A stretch of DNA of 64,000 nucleotides from Alloalcanivorax dieselolei B5 (GCF_000300005.1 NC_018691.1:4545001-4609000); one strand, 5' to 3'. Positions 26,147 through 35,321 are shown, counted from the stretch's first letter. Numbers and translations are program-made. Notes: generated by a model from the letters alone, not told the origin.

Positions 26147-27748
26147 ATGTTCCTTAGCCAGCAACCCAACCCCCCGCCCATGGACACACCGACACCGGAA
26201 GAGGGCTTCACCGCGCTCACCGACGACGCCGAGCGCAACCGCCTGCTGGCGGAGATGGCCGAGCAGTCCACCGACATGATCTCCCGGCACACGCCCGGGG
26301 ACTGGCGTTTCATTTATGCCTCACCGGCGGTGACTCATCTGCTCGGCTACAGCGTCGAGGAAATCGTCGGCGTCTCCGCCTATGACCTTTATCACCCGGA
26401 CGATGTGGAAAACTTCCAGCGGCGCGCGCCCAGCGTTCGCTACGAGCGCGGTCTGTACACTCACACCTACCGGTTCCGTTGCAAGGACGGCCATTACACC
26501 TGGCTGGAAAGCACCAGCCGCACCTTGCGCGACCCGGACACCGGCGACATCCGTGAAATCCTGGTGGTGTCCCGGGACGCCAGCGGCCGTATCGAGGCGG
26601 AGCAGACCAACCGGCGGCTGGCGCGAGTGCTGGAAAGCACTAGCGATCTGGTGATCTTCACTTCCCTGGATCACCGTATTACCCATCTCAACGAGTCCGC
26701 CCGCCAGGTGCTGGCCCTGGACAGCGCCACCCCATCCGCCGCTTTGTCGGAGCTGTTCACCGATACCAGCTATCGATTGCTTGGCGAAGCCGCCTTTCCC
26801 GCCGCCCTGCGGCGCGGCAACTGGAGCGGTGAGCTGGACATGTGTGATCGCCGCGGCCAGACCATTCCGGTTTCCCTGGAATTGCTGGCGCACCGCTCCT
26901 ATCACGGCGACATGGAATACTTTTCCCTGGTGGCCCGGGATCTGAGCGCGGCCAAGGCGGCGGAAGCGCAATTGAAGGCCTATCAGGCGGAGATCGAACA
27001 CGCCAGCCGGCTGGTGACCATGGGCGAGCTGGCTTCGAGCTTGGCCCACGAGCTGAATCAGCCGCTCACCGGCATCGTCAATTATCTGCGCGGCATCCAG
27101 CGCCGCTTCGGCGATCAGGCCGAGGTGCGCTGGCAGGACCTGCGCGTGCCGCTGGAAAAAACCGTGGACACCGCTCTGCGCGCTGGCGGCATTATCCATC
27201 GGATGATGGACTTCACCCGCAAAAGAGCCCCGGTGCACGAGGCCATGGAGCTGCTGCCGGTGGTCGACGATCTGCTGCAGTTCTGCGAACCCAACGCCGA
27301 ACGCCATAATGTGGTACTGGAAAACCGCATGACACTGGCCGACGCCCGGGTGGTGGCGGACCGCATTCAGTTGGAGCAGATCCTGCTCAACCTGATCGTC
27401 AATGCCATCGAGGCCTGCCAGACTCCCGCCGGGCAACCACCGCTGAAAGTCTGGCTGGAAGCCGAGCGGCGCGGCAAACAACTGGAGATCCGCGTGCGCG
27501 ACCAGGGCCCTGGCCTGCCGCCACACAGCTCGGATAAACTGTTCGAGCGCTTTTTCACCACCAAGAAGAACGGGCTGGGCATGGGCCTGGCGATCAGCCG
27601 TTCCCTGGTGGAATCCCTCGGCGGCGAACTGTGGCCCCGCGCCGTGGAAGAGGATGGCATGGAAGAAAGTGGCATGGAAAAGAGAGGCGCCTGTTTTTGT
27701 TTCACCCTGGCACTGGCGGACGACGAAACGCCGACCACAACGAATTGA
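26147..27748 (+). CDS. PAS-domain sensor histidine kinase (FixL-like)
   Basis: The 533-residue soluble kinase has two PAS domains (about 25-150, with HTPGDWRFIYASPAVTHLLG, and about 160-265), a HisKA helix with the phospho-accepting histidine in LASSLAHELNQPLTG (about residue 300) and a catalytic ATPase domain with NAIEAC, GPGLPP and GLGMGLAISRSLVE. No membrane segments are seen, so the signal is likely intracellular. It forms a pair with the FixJ-like regulator 11 bases downstream. Start: ATG at 26147 with GAGG 6 bases before; a later ATG at 26180 lacks a ribosome site. Confidence 0.9.
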   Translation: MFLSQQPNPPPMDTPTPEEGFTALTDDAERNRLLAEMAEQSTDMISRHTPGDWRFIYASPAVTHLLGYSVEEIVGVSAYDLYHPDDVENFQRRAPSVRYERGLYTHTYRFRCKDGHYTWLESTSRTLRDPDTGDIREILVVSRDASGRIEAEQTNRRLARVLESTSDLVIFTSLDHRITHLNESARQVLALDSATPSAALSELFTDTSYRLLGEAAFPAALRRGNWSGELDMCDRRGQTIPVSLELLAHRSYHGDMEYFSLVARDLSAAKAAEAQLKAYQAEIEHASRLVTMGELASSLAHELNQPLTGIVNYLRGIQRRFGDQAEVRWQDLRVPLEKTVDTALRAGGIIHRMMDFTRKRAPVHEAMELLPVVDDLLQFCEPNAERHNVVLENRMTLADARVVADRIQLEQILLNLIVNAIEACQTPAGQPPLKVWLEAERRGKQLEIRVRDQGPGLPPHSSDKLFERFFTTKKNGLGMGLAISRSLVESLGGELWPRAVEEDGMEESGMEKRGACFCFTLALADDETPTTTN

Positions 27749-27759
27749 CCCGGATCCCA

Positions 27760-28398
27760 ATGGCAAACAGCGAATCAACGCAAACCATCTATATCATCGA
27801 CGACGACGCCGATGTGCGCGACTCCCTGCAATGGCTGCTGGAGTCCGTGGGGCTGCGGGTGCGCTGCTACGAGACCGCCCTGGCGTTTCTTGAGCGTTTC
27901 CAGCCCGGCGCTGGCGGTTGCGTGGTGATGGACGTGCGCATGCCGGAACTCAGCGGCATCAACGCGCAGAAAAAATTTCCCGAGTACGGCATCGACCTGC
28001 CGGTGATCATGATCTCCGCCCACGGCAGTATCGACATGGCGGTGACCGCTCTCACCGACGGCGCGCTGACGTTCATCGAGAAACCGTTCGACGACCAGGT
28101 GCTGATCGACCATGTCCAGAACGCCCTTGAGCGGGACCGTCAGCACCGCCGCAAACTGCAGGCGCTGGCGGTACACCGGCAACGCTACGAAGGTCTGACC
28201 AAACGGGAACGGCAGGTGTTCGAGGAAGTGGTCAACGGCCTGTCCAATCAGGAAGTGGCCGATAAGCTCGGCATCAACCGCAAAACGGTGGAAGGCCATC
28301 GCGCCAACATGATGAGCAAGATGGCGGCGGATTCCCTGGCCGAACTGGTGCAGATCGCCATCAGCCTGCGCCAGCAGGACGCCATTCTCCACGCCTGA
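27760..28398 (+). CDS. FixJ/NarL-type response regulator
   Basis: The 212-residue protein has an N-terminal receiver (IYIIDDDADVRDSLQWL, phospho-acceptor Asp in GGCVVMDVRMPELSG, Lys in TFIEKPFDD). Its C-terminal LuxR-type helix-turn-helix (LTKRERQVFEEVVNGLSNQE, INRKTVEGHRANMMSKM) is of the FixJ subgroup. It is the cognate partner of the kinase just upstream. Targets are unknown; the isochorismatase/MaoC genes upstream or the MFS transporter downstream are candidates by position. The ribosome site is weak. Confidence 0.92.
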   Translation: MANSESTQTIYIIDDDADVRDSLQWLLESVGLRVRCYETALAFLERFQPGAGGCVVMDVRMPELSGINAQKKFPEYGIDLPVIMISAHGSIDMAVTALTDGALTFIEKPFDDQVLIDHVQNALERDRQHRRKLQALAVHRQRYEGLTKRERQVFEEVVNGLSNQEVADKLGINRKTVEGHRANMMSKMAADSLAELVQIAISLRQQDAILHA

Positions 28399-28512
28399 AC
28401 CATCCCATTCAGTTCAGTGATGCCGAGCATCTGTATAAATCATTTTTAGTGATAGGCGGACTCTGCTTAACTGGGCGCCTGCCAATGACCGCCTCTCGCT
28501 TTGGAGCCGCCC

Positions 28513-29688
28513 ATGACCACCTCCGTCTCGCCCACCCGCCTGATATTAATGGGAGCGGCCACCACCCTGGCCGGGATCGGGCTGGGCCGTTTCGCCTACG
28601 CCGCGCAACTGCCGGGGCTGATCGAGGCCGGTTGGCTGAGCGCCCGTGACGCCGGTTTCGTCGGCGCCACCAACCTGCTGGGCTATCTGGTCGGCGCGGT
28701 ACTTGCCAGCCGTCTCGCCCGCCGGCTCGGCCCCGGCGCGGTGATCAAGCTGTCCACGTTGCTGATTGCCGTCAGCTTCCTGGCCAGCATGTGGCAAGGG
28801 CCGGTGTGGTGGTTCAGTCTTTGGCGCTTCGTCGCCGGCGTCACCGGGGCCCTGCTGATGGTGGTGGCACCTTCCCTGATCGCCAGCCAGCTTCCGGAAT
28901 CCAAACGCAAACGGGGCACCGCCTGGATCTTCACTGGCGTCGGCACCGGCGTGTTGATCTCCGCCACCCTGGTGCCACTGCTGATGCAGCAGGGGCCGGA
29001 ACTGACCTGGCTGGGCCTCGGCCTGATCGCGCTGTTACCGGTGGCGCTGGTGTGGCGCCCCTGGCCGGGCCTGCCGCGGGCGCCCCAGCAAGGACAACAG
29101 CAGGCCCGCGTCGGCCTGCTGCTGGCCGCCATCTATCTGGCCTATCTGCTGGACGCGGTGGGCTTCGTACCGCACACGGTGTTCTGGGTGGATTATCTGG
29201 AACGACAAAGAGATTTCAGTACCTGGGCGGCGGCGATCCAGTGGGGACTGGTGGCCCTGGGCGCCATCAGCGGCCCGTTCCTGGTTGGCGCCATTGCCCG
29301 CCATGCCGGCTGGCACCGCACCCTGTTCACCGCCTTGGCGTTGAAGGGAACCGCGGTCCTGCTGCCGATGCTGGTACCGGGAACGCTGGTGGTATCGCTC
29401 TCGTCCTTTACCGTGGGCGCGCTGATCCCCGGCATGGTCGCCACCACCATGGGCCGCATCGGCGAGCTGGTGCCCGCCCATGCGCACGCCACCGCCTGGG
29501 GCCGGGCCACCGCCCTGTTCGCTGTCGGGCAAGCCGCGGCGGCCTATCTGATGGCACCGATTTACGCCAGCGCCGAGCACAGCTCGCTGATTTTCATCAT
29601 CGGCGGCAGCGCCCTGCTGTGCGCCGCCACCCTCACTCTGGCGACACCGTTGTTCGCCAAGCACAAACCGGTGACGGAGGTGTCCTGA
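28513..29688 (+). CDS. MFS transporter of the YbfB/YjiJ family
   Basis: A 391-residue inner-membrane transporter with about 12 hydrophobic segments. The N-terminal sequence AATTLAGIGLGRFAYAAQLP and GFVGATNLLGYLVGAVLASR is characteristic of the YbfB/YjiJ branch. Substrate unknown. The start at 28513 has GGAG 6 bases upstream; a TTG at 28501 overlaps that site. A GATGC-CGA-GCATC mini-hairpin and a TATAAA hexamer lie in the gap after the response regulator, so it may have its own promoter. Confidence 0.88.
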   Translation: MTTSVSPTRLILMGAATTLAGIGLGRFAYAAQLPGLIEAGWLSARDAGFVGATNLLGYLVGAVLASRLARRLGPGAVIKLSTLLIAVSFLASMWQGPVWWFSLWRFVAGVTGALLMVVAPSLIASQLPESKRKRGTAWIFTGVGTGVLISATLVPLLMQQGPELTWLGLGLIALLPVALVWRPWPGLPRAPQQGQQQARVGLLLAAIYLAYLLDAVGFVPHTVFWVDYLERQRDFSTWAAAIQWGLVALGAISGPFLVGAIARHAGWHRTLFTALALKGTAVLLPMLVPGTLVVSLSSFTVGALIPGMVATTMGRIGELVPAHAHATAWGRATALFAVGQAAAAYLMAPIYASAEHSSLIFIIGGSALLCAATLTLATPLFAKHKPVTEVS

Positions 29689-29703
29689 ACGACGTGTCGC
29701 GTG

Positions 29704-30795
29704 TCAGCGATTCTCCACCACGATGCGCGGGAAGCGGGCTTTGTGGTCCAGCTGCCGGCAGGCCAACCGGCCGGCCATGGCCAGGGCCACGTTTCGATAT
29801 TGCCGTGCCACCGCGCCGTCCGGTTGCGCCAGCACCGATGGCAGCCCGGCATCGGCCTGGGTACGAATACCCACATCCAGCGGCAGTTGGCCGAGCAACG
29901 GCACCTGGTAATCCTCCGCCATGCGACCACCACCGCCACTGCCGAAAATCGCTTCCTGATGTCCGCAGTGGCTGCACACATGAGTGCTCATGTTCTCGAT
30001 CACGCCAAGCACCGGAATGTCCACCTTCTCGAACATACGCAATGCTTTACGCGCGTCCAGCAGGGCAATGTCCTGGGGCGTCGTCACCACCACCGCGCCA
30101 GCCACCGGAATCTGCTGGGCCAGTGTCAGTTGCACGTCACCGGTGCCCGGCGGCAGATCCACCAGCAGATAATCGAGATCCCGCCAGCGAGTATTCTTGA
30201 GCAACTGCGTCAGTGCCCGGGTCACCATGGCGCCGCGCCAGATCACCGGCGAATCCTCTTCCACCATGAAGCCCGCCGACATGATCTGCACGCCGTGGCC
30301 GATCAGCGGTGTCATCTGTTTGCCATCGTCGCTTTGCGGCCGCTCGTCGACGCCCATCATGCGCGGCTGGCTGGGACCGTAGATATCCGCATCGAGAATA
30401 CCAACCCGCGCGCCTTCCGCCTGCAAGGCCAGCGCCAGATTGGCGGTGGTGGTGGATTTTCCGACGCCGCCCTTGCCCGACGCCACCGCGATAATGTTGC
30501 GCACTTCCGGCAACGGCTCCATACCACCCTGGACACGATGCGGGCGCACCTGCCATTCCATATCCACGACGATCCGCATTGCATTGGCATGAGCACGCAG
30601 ATAGTCCATCAGGTCCGCCGCGCTTTCTTCTTTATAGTTGTCCGCCGGGAATCCCAGGGACACTTTCAACGTCGCGACGCCATCGTCCACCGACATGGTT
30701 CTAAGCGCCTTGCTGCTGACCAGATCCTGGCCCTGCATTGGCTCTTTCCAATGGCGCAGAAGATGGCGTAAGTGCGTGGTATCCAGGGTTGTCAT
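29704..30795 (-). CDS. apbC: Mrp/ApbC-type iron-sulfur cluster carrier ATPase
   Basis: The 363-residue P-loop protein carries and delivers Fe-S clusters to apo-proteins. An N-terminal DUF59-like domain (about 1-90) precedes the deviant Walker A motif ASGKGGVGKSTTTANLA, then DADIYGPSQPRM, the Walker B LLVDLPPGTGD, and the cluster-binding CSHC (STHVCSHCGHQ). It is divergent from the ABC/AprBA-like cluster, which encodes at least three Fe-S proteins and a DUF971 protein, a domain often found linked to Mrp. It may therefore serve that cluster, although Mrp is also a housekeeping gene. AGGAG precedes the ATG. Confidence 0.93.
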   Translation of the reverse strand: MTTLDTTHLRHLLRHWKEPMQGQDLVSSKALRTMSVDDGVATLKVSLGFPADNYKEESAADLMDYLRAHANAMRIVVDMEWQVRPHRVQGGMEPLPEVRNIIAVASGKGGVGKSTTTANLALALQAEGARVGILDADIYGPSQPRMMGVDERPQSDDGKQMTPLIGHGVQIMSAGFMVEEDSPVIWRGAMVTRALTQLLKNTRWRDLDYLLVDLPPGTGDVQLTLAQQIPVAGAVVVTTPQDIALLDARKALRMFEKVDIPVLGVIENMSTHVCSHCGHQEAIFGSGGGGRMAEDYQVPLLGQLPLDVGIRTQADAGLPSVLAQPDGAVARQYRNVALAMAGRLACRQLDHKARFPRIVVENR

Positions 30796-31072
30796 GGGAG
30801 GCTCTCCTGACCGGTCATACCTTTTAATGCAGCAATTTCCATGCCGCGAGGTGCGCCGTAGACAGAAAAGACGGATATCCGTATTTAAAAAGATTCTTTG
30901 ATCTGTTCCTCCGCCCTTTCACACCCTGTTCCGCATCGTCCACCTGGACGATACCGCCTACCCGTCCGCGGGCGGCCCGACATCGCCGACGGGAATCTCG
31001 CCGCGGCCAGCAACTTGTCCTAGTTGTCGTACCGTTACGCCTCGCCTTGTCCCGAAAACTGGCGTCATCACT

Positions 31073-31113
31073 GTGCACCTGCCCCAGCAAGGGGCAAGTG
31101 CACCTTGCGCCCG
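31073..31113. promoter_or_regulatory. Nested palindromes upstream of the sigma-54 promoter
   Basis: GTGCACCTGCCCC (31073-31085) and GGGGCAAGTGCAC (31091-31103) form a 13-bp inverted repeat with one mismatch. The right GTGCAC is also the start of a third, reversed half-site (GTGCACCTTGCGCCC). This lies about 85 bases upstream of the -24 element, a typical enhancer distance. The TGCACC cores recall NtrC half-sites but the spacing is not that of NtrC. The 30796-31261 gap holds this, the sigma-54 promoter and one operator; I saw nothing else in it. Confidence 0.5.
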
Positions 31114-31185
31114 GATTCCGTCGCAAACACCAAACAAGAAAATTGCCCTTATAAAACATACGGATACGAACAGGCCTGCGAAAGC

Positions 31186-31200
31186 TGGCACGTCTAATGC
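31186..31200 (+). promoter_or_regulatory. Sigma-54 promoter of the ABC/AprBA-like cluster
   Basis: TGGCACG-TCTA-ATGC fits the sigma-54 consensus TGGCACG-N4-TTGC with the invariant GG and GC dinucleotides correctly spaced and one mismatch. It lies 62 bases upstream of the substrate-binding protein start. An RpoN promoter suggests nitrogen or other activator-dependent control. Confidence 0.7.
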
Positions 31201-31222
31201 GTTTTATAAGCAGTGGTGATGT

Positions 31223-31236
31223 CTTGTTAGTACAAG
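31223..31236. promoter_or_regulatory. GntR-type operator 1 (CTTGT-TAGT-ACAAG)
   Basis: A perfect 5-bp inverted repeat with a 4-base spacer, lying just after the predicted sigma-54 transcription start. That position would let a repressor block transcription. The same pattern occurs at 34542-34555 and 38638-38651 within the cluster, so the GntR protein at 34567-35313 is the probable ligand. Confidence 0.65.
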
Positions 31237-31261
31237 TGAACTCTCAATGAGGAAACCGGAC

Positions 31262-32644
31262 ATGAATCACAAACGATACGGCGTCGCGGCCTGCTTGAGC
31301 ATTTTTATCGGGCTCGCTTCGACACCGGCACTTTCGGAAACCATTCGCATTGGCATTGGCCACCAGAGCATGGTGACCAACACCGTGTCGGGCGGTGTTG
31401 TTCTGGAAAAACTGAATCTGATTGAAAAACACTTACCCAAGACCGGTAAGTACCAGGGCGCGGACTACGATATTGTCTTCAAGGATTACGACTCCGGGCC
31501 ACCGATCACCAACCAGATGCTGGCCGGGAAACTGGACTTCGGTGTCATGGGCGATTACCCGTTGATCGTCAATGGCGCCAAGTTCCAGGAAGGCGGCCGC
31601 GCCGAAACCCGCTTCATCGCCATCACCGGCTATAACAAGGAAGGCACCGGCAATGGCATCGTGGTACCGGTGGACTCCCCCGCCCAATCCCTCTCCGACC
31701 TTGCCGGCAAGGCCATTTCCACCCCGGTGGGCAGCGCGGCCTGGGGCATGACCCTGAAGGCGCTGCGGGACGCAGGGCTGATCGACAAGGTCACCATCGT
31801 CAATCAGTCACCGCCGGTGGGGGCCGCCAACATTGCCGCCGGCAAAATCGACGCCCATGCCGATTTCTGCCCCTGGTCCGAGATCATGGAATTCCGCGGT
31901 ACCGGCCGGAAAATTTACGACGGTCGCCAGGCCGGCATCCCCACCTTCCACGGCATCGTGGTGCGCGAATCCTACGCCCGGGACTATCCCGAGGTAGTGC
32001 AGGCGGTTCTGCAAGCCACACTCGAAGCGCAGCGATGGATTCGGGACGATCCGATACATGCCGCCGAACAGGTTTCCAAGTGGACCGGTGTGGAAAAAGA
32101 AGTGCTTTATCTGTACTTCAGTGACGGTGGCATCACCACCATGGACGCCAGCGTCAAACCGGACTGGGTAGCGGCCATGAAGTACGACCATGAGCTGCTG
32201 CAAAAAGAGAAACAGGTTCCGGATCTCAACTTCGACGCCTGGGTGGACGACAGTTATCTGCGTAGCGCCTACGCCGCCAGCGACCTCGACTACGACGAGG
32301 CGGTCGCCACCATGGTCACCCCGATTCCGGACAATCCGGCGTTAAAACCGGCGGAAATCTGGTACGCCGACGGCGGCATCAAAGGCTACGCCTCCATCGA
32401 TGCCATGCTGGTCGCCGAACGGGAGGCGGATGAGACCGGCACCGATATCAACGCCACCTACGTCTACGACAAGAACAGTGGCCTCAAGCTGTTTGGCAAA
32501 AGCGCCTTCTACGCCCGCAACGGCGAGCAACTGGCCGCGTTCATGCGCCGCCCGGAGGCGGAAGCCTTCGCCTCCGACGGCAGGGCTTTCAGCTACCGGC
32601 AAATTCTCCAAAGCCCCAACGACAACGCGCTCGCCGAACGGTGA
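31262..32644 (+). CDS. ABC transporter substrate-binding protein, NMT1/nitrate-sulfonate type, with C-terminal extension
   Basis: The periplasmic binding component of the importer. Of 460 residues, 1-26 are a signal peptide and about 27-340 form the NMT1/TauA/NrtA-like domain (LDFGVMGDYPLIVNG, VGSAAWGMTLKALRDAGL, HADFCPWSEIMEF). Relatives are usually 320-340 residues; here about 110 more follow (AEIWYADGGIKGYASIDAM to FSYRQIL), which I do not recognise. Start at 31262 with AGGA 8 bases upstream; the ATG at 31247 overlaps that site. First gene after the sigma-54 promoter, followed by permease and ATPase genes. Confidence 0.88.
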   Translation: MNHKRYGVAACLSIFIGLASTPALSETIRIGIGHQSMVTNTVSGGVVLEKLNLIEKHLPKTGKYQGADYDIVFKDYDSGPPITNQMLAGKLDFGVMGDYPLIVNGAKFQEGGRAETRFIAITGYNKEGTGNGIVVPVDSPAQSLSDLAGKAISTPVGSAAWGMTLKALRDAGLIDKVTIVNQSPPVGAANIAAGKIDAHADFCPWSEIMEFRGTGRKIYDGRQAGIPTFHGIVVRESYARDYPEVVQAVLQATLEAQRWIRDDPIHAAEQVSKWTGVEKEVLYLYFSDGGITTMDASVKPDWVAAMKYDHELLQKEKQVPDLNFDAWVDDSYLRSAYAASDLDYDEAVATMVTPIPDNPALKPAEIWYADGGIKGYASIDAMLVAEREADETGTDINATYVYDKNSGLKLFGKSAFYARNGEQLAAFMRRPEAEAFASDGRAFSYRQILQSPNDNALAER

Positions 32645-32668
32645 TCGCGGGTCAGGGAGGAGCGCATT

Positions 32669-33562
32669 ATGAGTTTGAACAATAGCGAGATTGATGGCGG
32701 GGCCGGCAGCCCGGTGATCGACCAGGTCGATACCCCAGCCGCGGACACCGTCACCACCATGGCACGTCAGGCACCGGTGCGCCTGCCGGAGACCGTGCGC
32801 CGTTATCTGGTTCGAGGCCTGGCCCTTCTGGCCGCACTTCTGGTATGGCACTGGGCGTCCAGCAGTGGCTTCAATCTGTTCATCAACTTCGAGAACGTGC
32901 CCGGTCCGCTGGTGGTGGGCCAGGCGCTGGCTGAAGCGCTGGCCAGCGCCGATTTCTACCTGCACATTCTGCACAGTTTGCGACGCATCGCCGTCGCCTA
33001 TGTGGTGGCCGTGGTGCTGGGTGTGGGGCTCGGTATTCTGATGGGACGCTCGCGTCTCGCCGAGGACATCATCACCCCCTATATCGAATTGCTCAGACCG
33101 ATACCGGCGGTCGCCTGGATTCCATTGGCCATCCTGATGATGCCCAGCGAAGAATCCAGCATCATTTTCATTACCTTTCTGGGCGCTCTGTTTCCGATCG
33201 TCATCAACACCGTGCACGGCGTCGAGCAAACGCCGAAAGTGCTGGTACGGGCGGCACGCAGTCTCGGCGCCAGCAACGCCGCCATCCTCCGCCATGTGGT
33301 GCTGCCCGGCGCGCTGCCGAGCATTGTCGCCGGCCTCGCCATTGGCATGGGCGTCGCCTGGTTCTCCCTGCTGGCCGGCGAAATCATCAGCGGCCAGTAC
33401 GGCATCGGTTACTTCACCTGGTCCGCTTACACCCTGATCCAGTACCCACAAATCATCATCGGCATGCTGATGATCGGCGGTCTCGGCACGCTCTGCACAC
33501 TCTTGATCAAGTTGCTTTGCCGGCCGCTGCTGCGCTGGCAGGTAGAGGAGAACGATCGATGA
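32669..33562 (+). CDS. ABC transporter permease, SsuC/TauC type
   Basis: A 297-residue inner-membrane permease with about six membrane segments after a 45-residue cytoplasmic N-terminus. The ATPase-coupling loop, VLVRAARSLGASNAAILRHV followed by VLPGALPSIVAGL, matches the EAA motif of sulfonate/nitrate/taurine permeases. GGGAGGAG precedes the ATG, and the stop overlaps the next gene's start. It should form the channel for the substrate delivered by the preceding binding protein. Confidence 0.92.
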   Translation: MSLNNSEIDGGAGSPVIDQVDTPAADTVTTMARQAPVRLPETVRRYLVRGLALLAALLVWHWASSSGFNLFINFENVPGPLVVGQALAEALASADFYLHILHSLRRIAVAYVVAVVLGVGLGILMGRSRLAEDIITPYIELLRPIPAVAWIPLAILMMPSEESSIIFITFLGALFPIVINTVHGVEQTPKVLVRAARSLGASNAAILRHVVLPGALPSIVAGLAIGMGVAWFSLLAGEIISGQYGIGYFTWSAYTLIQYPQIIIGMLMIGGLGTLCTLLIKLLCRPLLRWQVEENDR

Positions 33563-34497
33563 GACCCGCCACCAAATCGACCCCGGAAAGCGCCTTACGA
33601 GCGCAGACCGGTTCCCAGGAGAACACCATGACGTCCGCCGTCGACATGATCCAGAGACTGCCGCAACCGCCGAAACGCGGCGCCAGAACTCCCGGCGGAG
33701 AACGCGGCCATATCGAGATTCGCGACGTCTCGGTGGAGTTCGAACGCAGTGGCGATTGGGCTACCGCGGTACACCGCGCTCAGGTGGATATCCGACCCGG
33801 TGAGTTTGTCTGCCTGCTCGGCCCGTCAGGCTGCGGTAAGTCCACGTTACTGAATACGGTAGCCGGATTCGTCACCCCCACCCACGGCGAACTGCTGGTG
33901 GACGGCTCTCCGGTCACGGCCCCCGGACCGGATCGCGGCATGGTGTTCCAACAGCATTCCCTGTTCCCCTGGAAAACCGTGCGCGACAACGTGGCGTTCG
34001 GCCCTTTGATGTCAGGGCTTGGCCGCAACGAGGCCATGAGTCTGGCGCGTACCTTTTTAGGCCTGGTCGGCTTGTCCGCCCACGCCAATGCCTTTCCTGC
34101 CACCTTGTCCGGCGGCATGCAGCAACGTGTGGGGATAGCCCGCGCGCTCGCCAACTACCCCAGCGTGTTGCTGATGGATGAGCCGTTCGGCGCTCTCGAC
34201 GCTCAGACCCGCACCATGATGCAGGAGAGCCTGCTGGATATCTGGAGTGAGTTCGGCAACACCGTTTTGTTCGTCACCCATGACATCGACGAAGCCGTGT
34301 TTCTGTCCGACCGTATTCTGATCATGAGTGCCAGCCCTGGTCGTGTCATCGCTGACATTGCCGTGGATCTGCCACGTCCGCGCATTCAGGACCTGTTGAC
34401 CCGGCCCGAATTCATGGCACTGAAGCGTGAGTGCCTGGATCTGATCCGCCGTGAAACCCTGCGCGCGTTCGAACAACAGAACGGACAGGCTGGCTGA
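33559..34497 (+). CDS. ABC transporter ATP-binding protein, SsuB/TauB/NrtD type
   Basis: The 312-residue ATPase shows Walker A (GPSGCGKST), the Q-loop (VFQQHSLFPWKTV), the signature LSGGMQQRVGIARALA, Walker B (LLMDEPFGALDAQ) and the switch histidine (FVTHDIDEA). This is the subgroup serving nitrate, sulfonate and taurine importers. Two starts are possible. ATG 33559 overlaps the permease stop (ATGA) and has AGGAG. ATG 33628 also has an excellent AGGAG and would remove 23 non-conserved residues. I use the former because of coupling. Confidence 0.92.
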   Translation: MRPATKSTPESALRAQTGSQENTMTSAVDMIQRLPQPPKRGARTPGGERGHIEIRDVSVEFERSGDWATAVHRAQVDIRPGEFVCLLGPSGCGKSTLLNTVAGFVTPTHGELLVDGSPVTAPGPDRGMVFQQHSLFPWKTVRDNVAFGPLMSGLGRNEAMSLARTFLGLVGLSAHANAFPATLSGGMQQRVGIARALANYPSVLLMDEPFGALDAQTRTMMQESLLDIWSEFGNTVLFVTHDIDEAVFLSDRILIMSASPGRVIADIAVDLPRPRIQDLLTRPEFMALKRECLDLIRRETLRAFEQQNGQAG

Positions 34498-34541
34498 GAT
34501 GGTTTTCATGCCGCCCGCGTTTACGCCCGTGAATGCCATGA

Positions 34542-34555
34542 CCTGTCATAACAAG
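34542..34555. promoter_or_regulatory. GntR-type operator 2 (CCTGT-CATA-ACAAG)
   Basis: This near-palindrome lies directly before the ribosome site of the GntR gene, in the 69-base gap after the ABC ATPase. It differs by one base in fourteen from the reverse complement of operator 3 at 38638-38651. It implies autoregulation. Confidence 0.65.
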
Positions 34556-34566
34556 AGGACAGTACC

Positions 34567-35313
34567 GTGAGCAAAACCCTGACCCGGCCGCTATCGAACC
34601 GGTCGCCGCAGCCGCTGTACTTACAGATCAAAGATCAGCTTCGGCGCCGCATTCTCGAAGGCGACTATCGCCCCCACGAGAAACTGCCATCGGAAAGCGA
34701 GTTGATGGGCGCCTTCGGCGTCAGTCGCATCACTATTCGACAGGCGTTGCGCGATCTGCATAACGAGGGCCTGGTATTCAGCGCCCAGGGCAAAGGCACC
34801 TTCGTCAGCAAACCCAAGGCGGTGCAGAGCGTGGAGCACCTGCAGGGCTTTGGTGAAGCCATGGCCGCGCAAGGATACGAAGCCTCCGCCCGTTTGATCA
34901 GCATCCAGCAGTTGAAGGCACCAAAGGCGGTGGTTGCCGCGTTGCGGCTCGGCGGCGGCGACGATGTCGTGGAAGTGACACGGGTGCGTTTCCTCAACCG
35001 TGAGGCGTTATCCCTGGAGCGCAGCTACTTCCCGCTGGATATTGGCCGACGCCTGTTCGGCATGGACCTGAGCGGCGACATTTTTCCAATGTTGGAAAAC
35101 CTCTTTGCCATCCCCCTGGGTGAAGCAAGCATCCGCATCGAAGCGGCGCTCTCCGATCAGGACACCCGCACTCATCTGAACCTGCAACCCGGCGAACCGG
35201 TACTGCGGGTGGAACGCCTTACCCATGACCGCCGGGGACGCCCTATCGACTTCGAATATCTGAGCTTCCGTGGCGACTCTTTCAAATATCACTTCCGTGT
35301 GGATCGGAAATAG
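34567..35313 (+). CDS. GntR-family regulator with UTRA effector domain
   Basis: The 248-residue protein has a GntR winged helix (PLYLQIKDQLRRRILEGDY, LPSESELMGAFGVSRITIRQ, about residues 17-85) and a C-terminal UTRA ligand-binding domain (about 100-245). HutC/PhnF-type repressors of this family sense a pathway intermediate. GTG start with GAGGA upstream. Embedded between the ABC and oxidoreductase genes on the same strand, and with three matching palindromes across the cluster, it is very likely the local repressor. Confidence 0.92.
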   Translation: MSKTLTRPLSNRSPQPLYLQIKDQLRRRILEGDYRPHEKLPSESELMGAFGVSRITIRQALRDLHNEGLVFSAQGKGTFVSKPKAVQSVEHLQGFGEAMAAQGYEASARLISIQQLKAPKAVVAALRLGGGDDVVEVTRVRFLNREALSLERSYFPLDIGRRLFGMDLSGDIFPMLENLFAIPLGEASIRIEAALSDQDTRTHLNLQPGEPVLRVERLTHDRRGRPIDFEYLSFRGDSFKYHFRVDRK

Positions 35314-35321
35314 GAGGAAAC

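Noticed and set aside
31073-31103. Direct assignment of the GTGCAC palindrome as an NtrC site
   Set aside because: The half-sites resemble TGCACC but their spacing (about 24 bases centre to centre) does not fit the NtrC dyad, so I left the ligand open.
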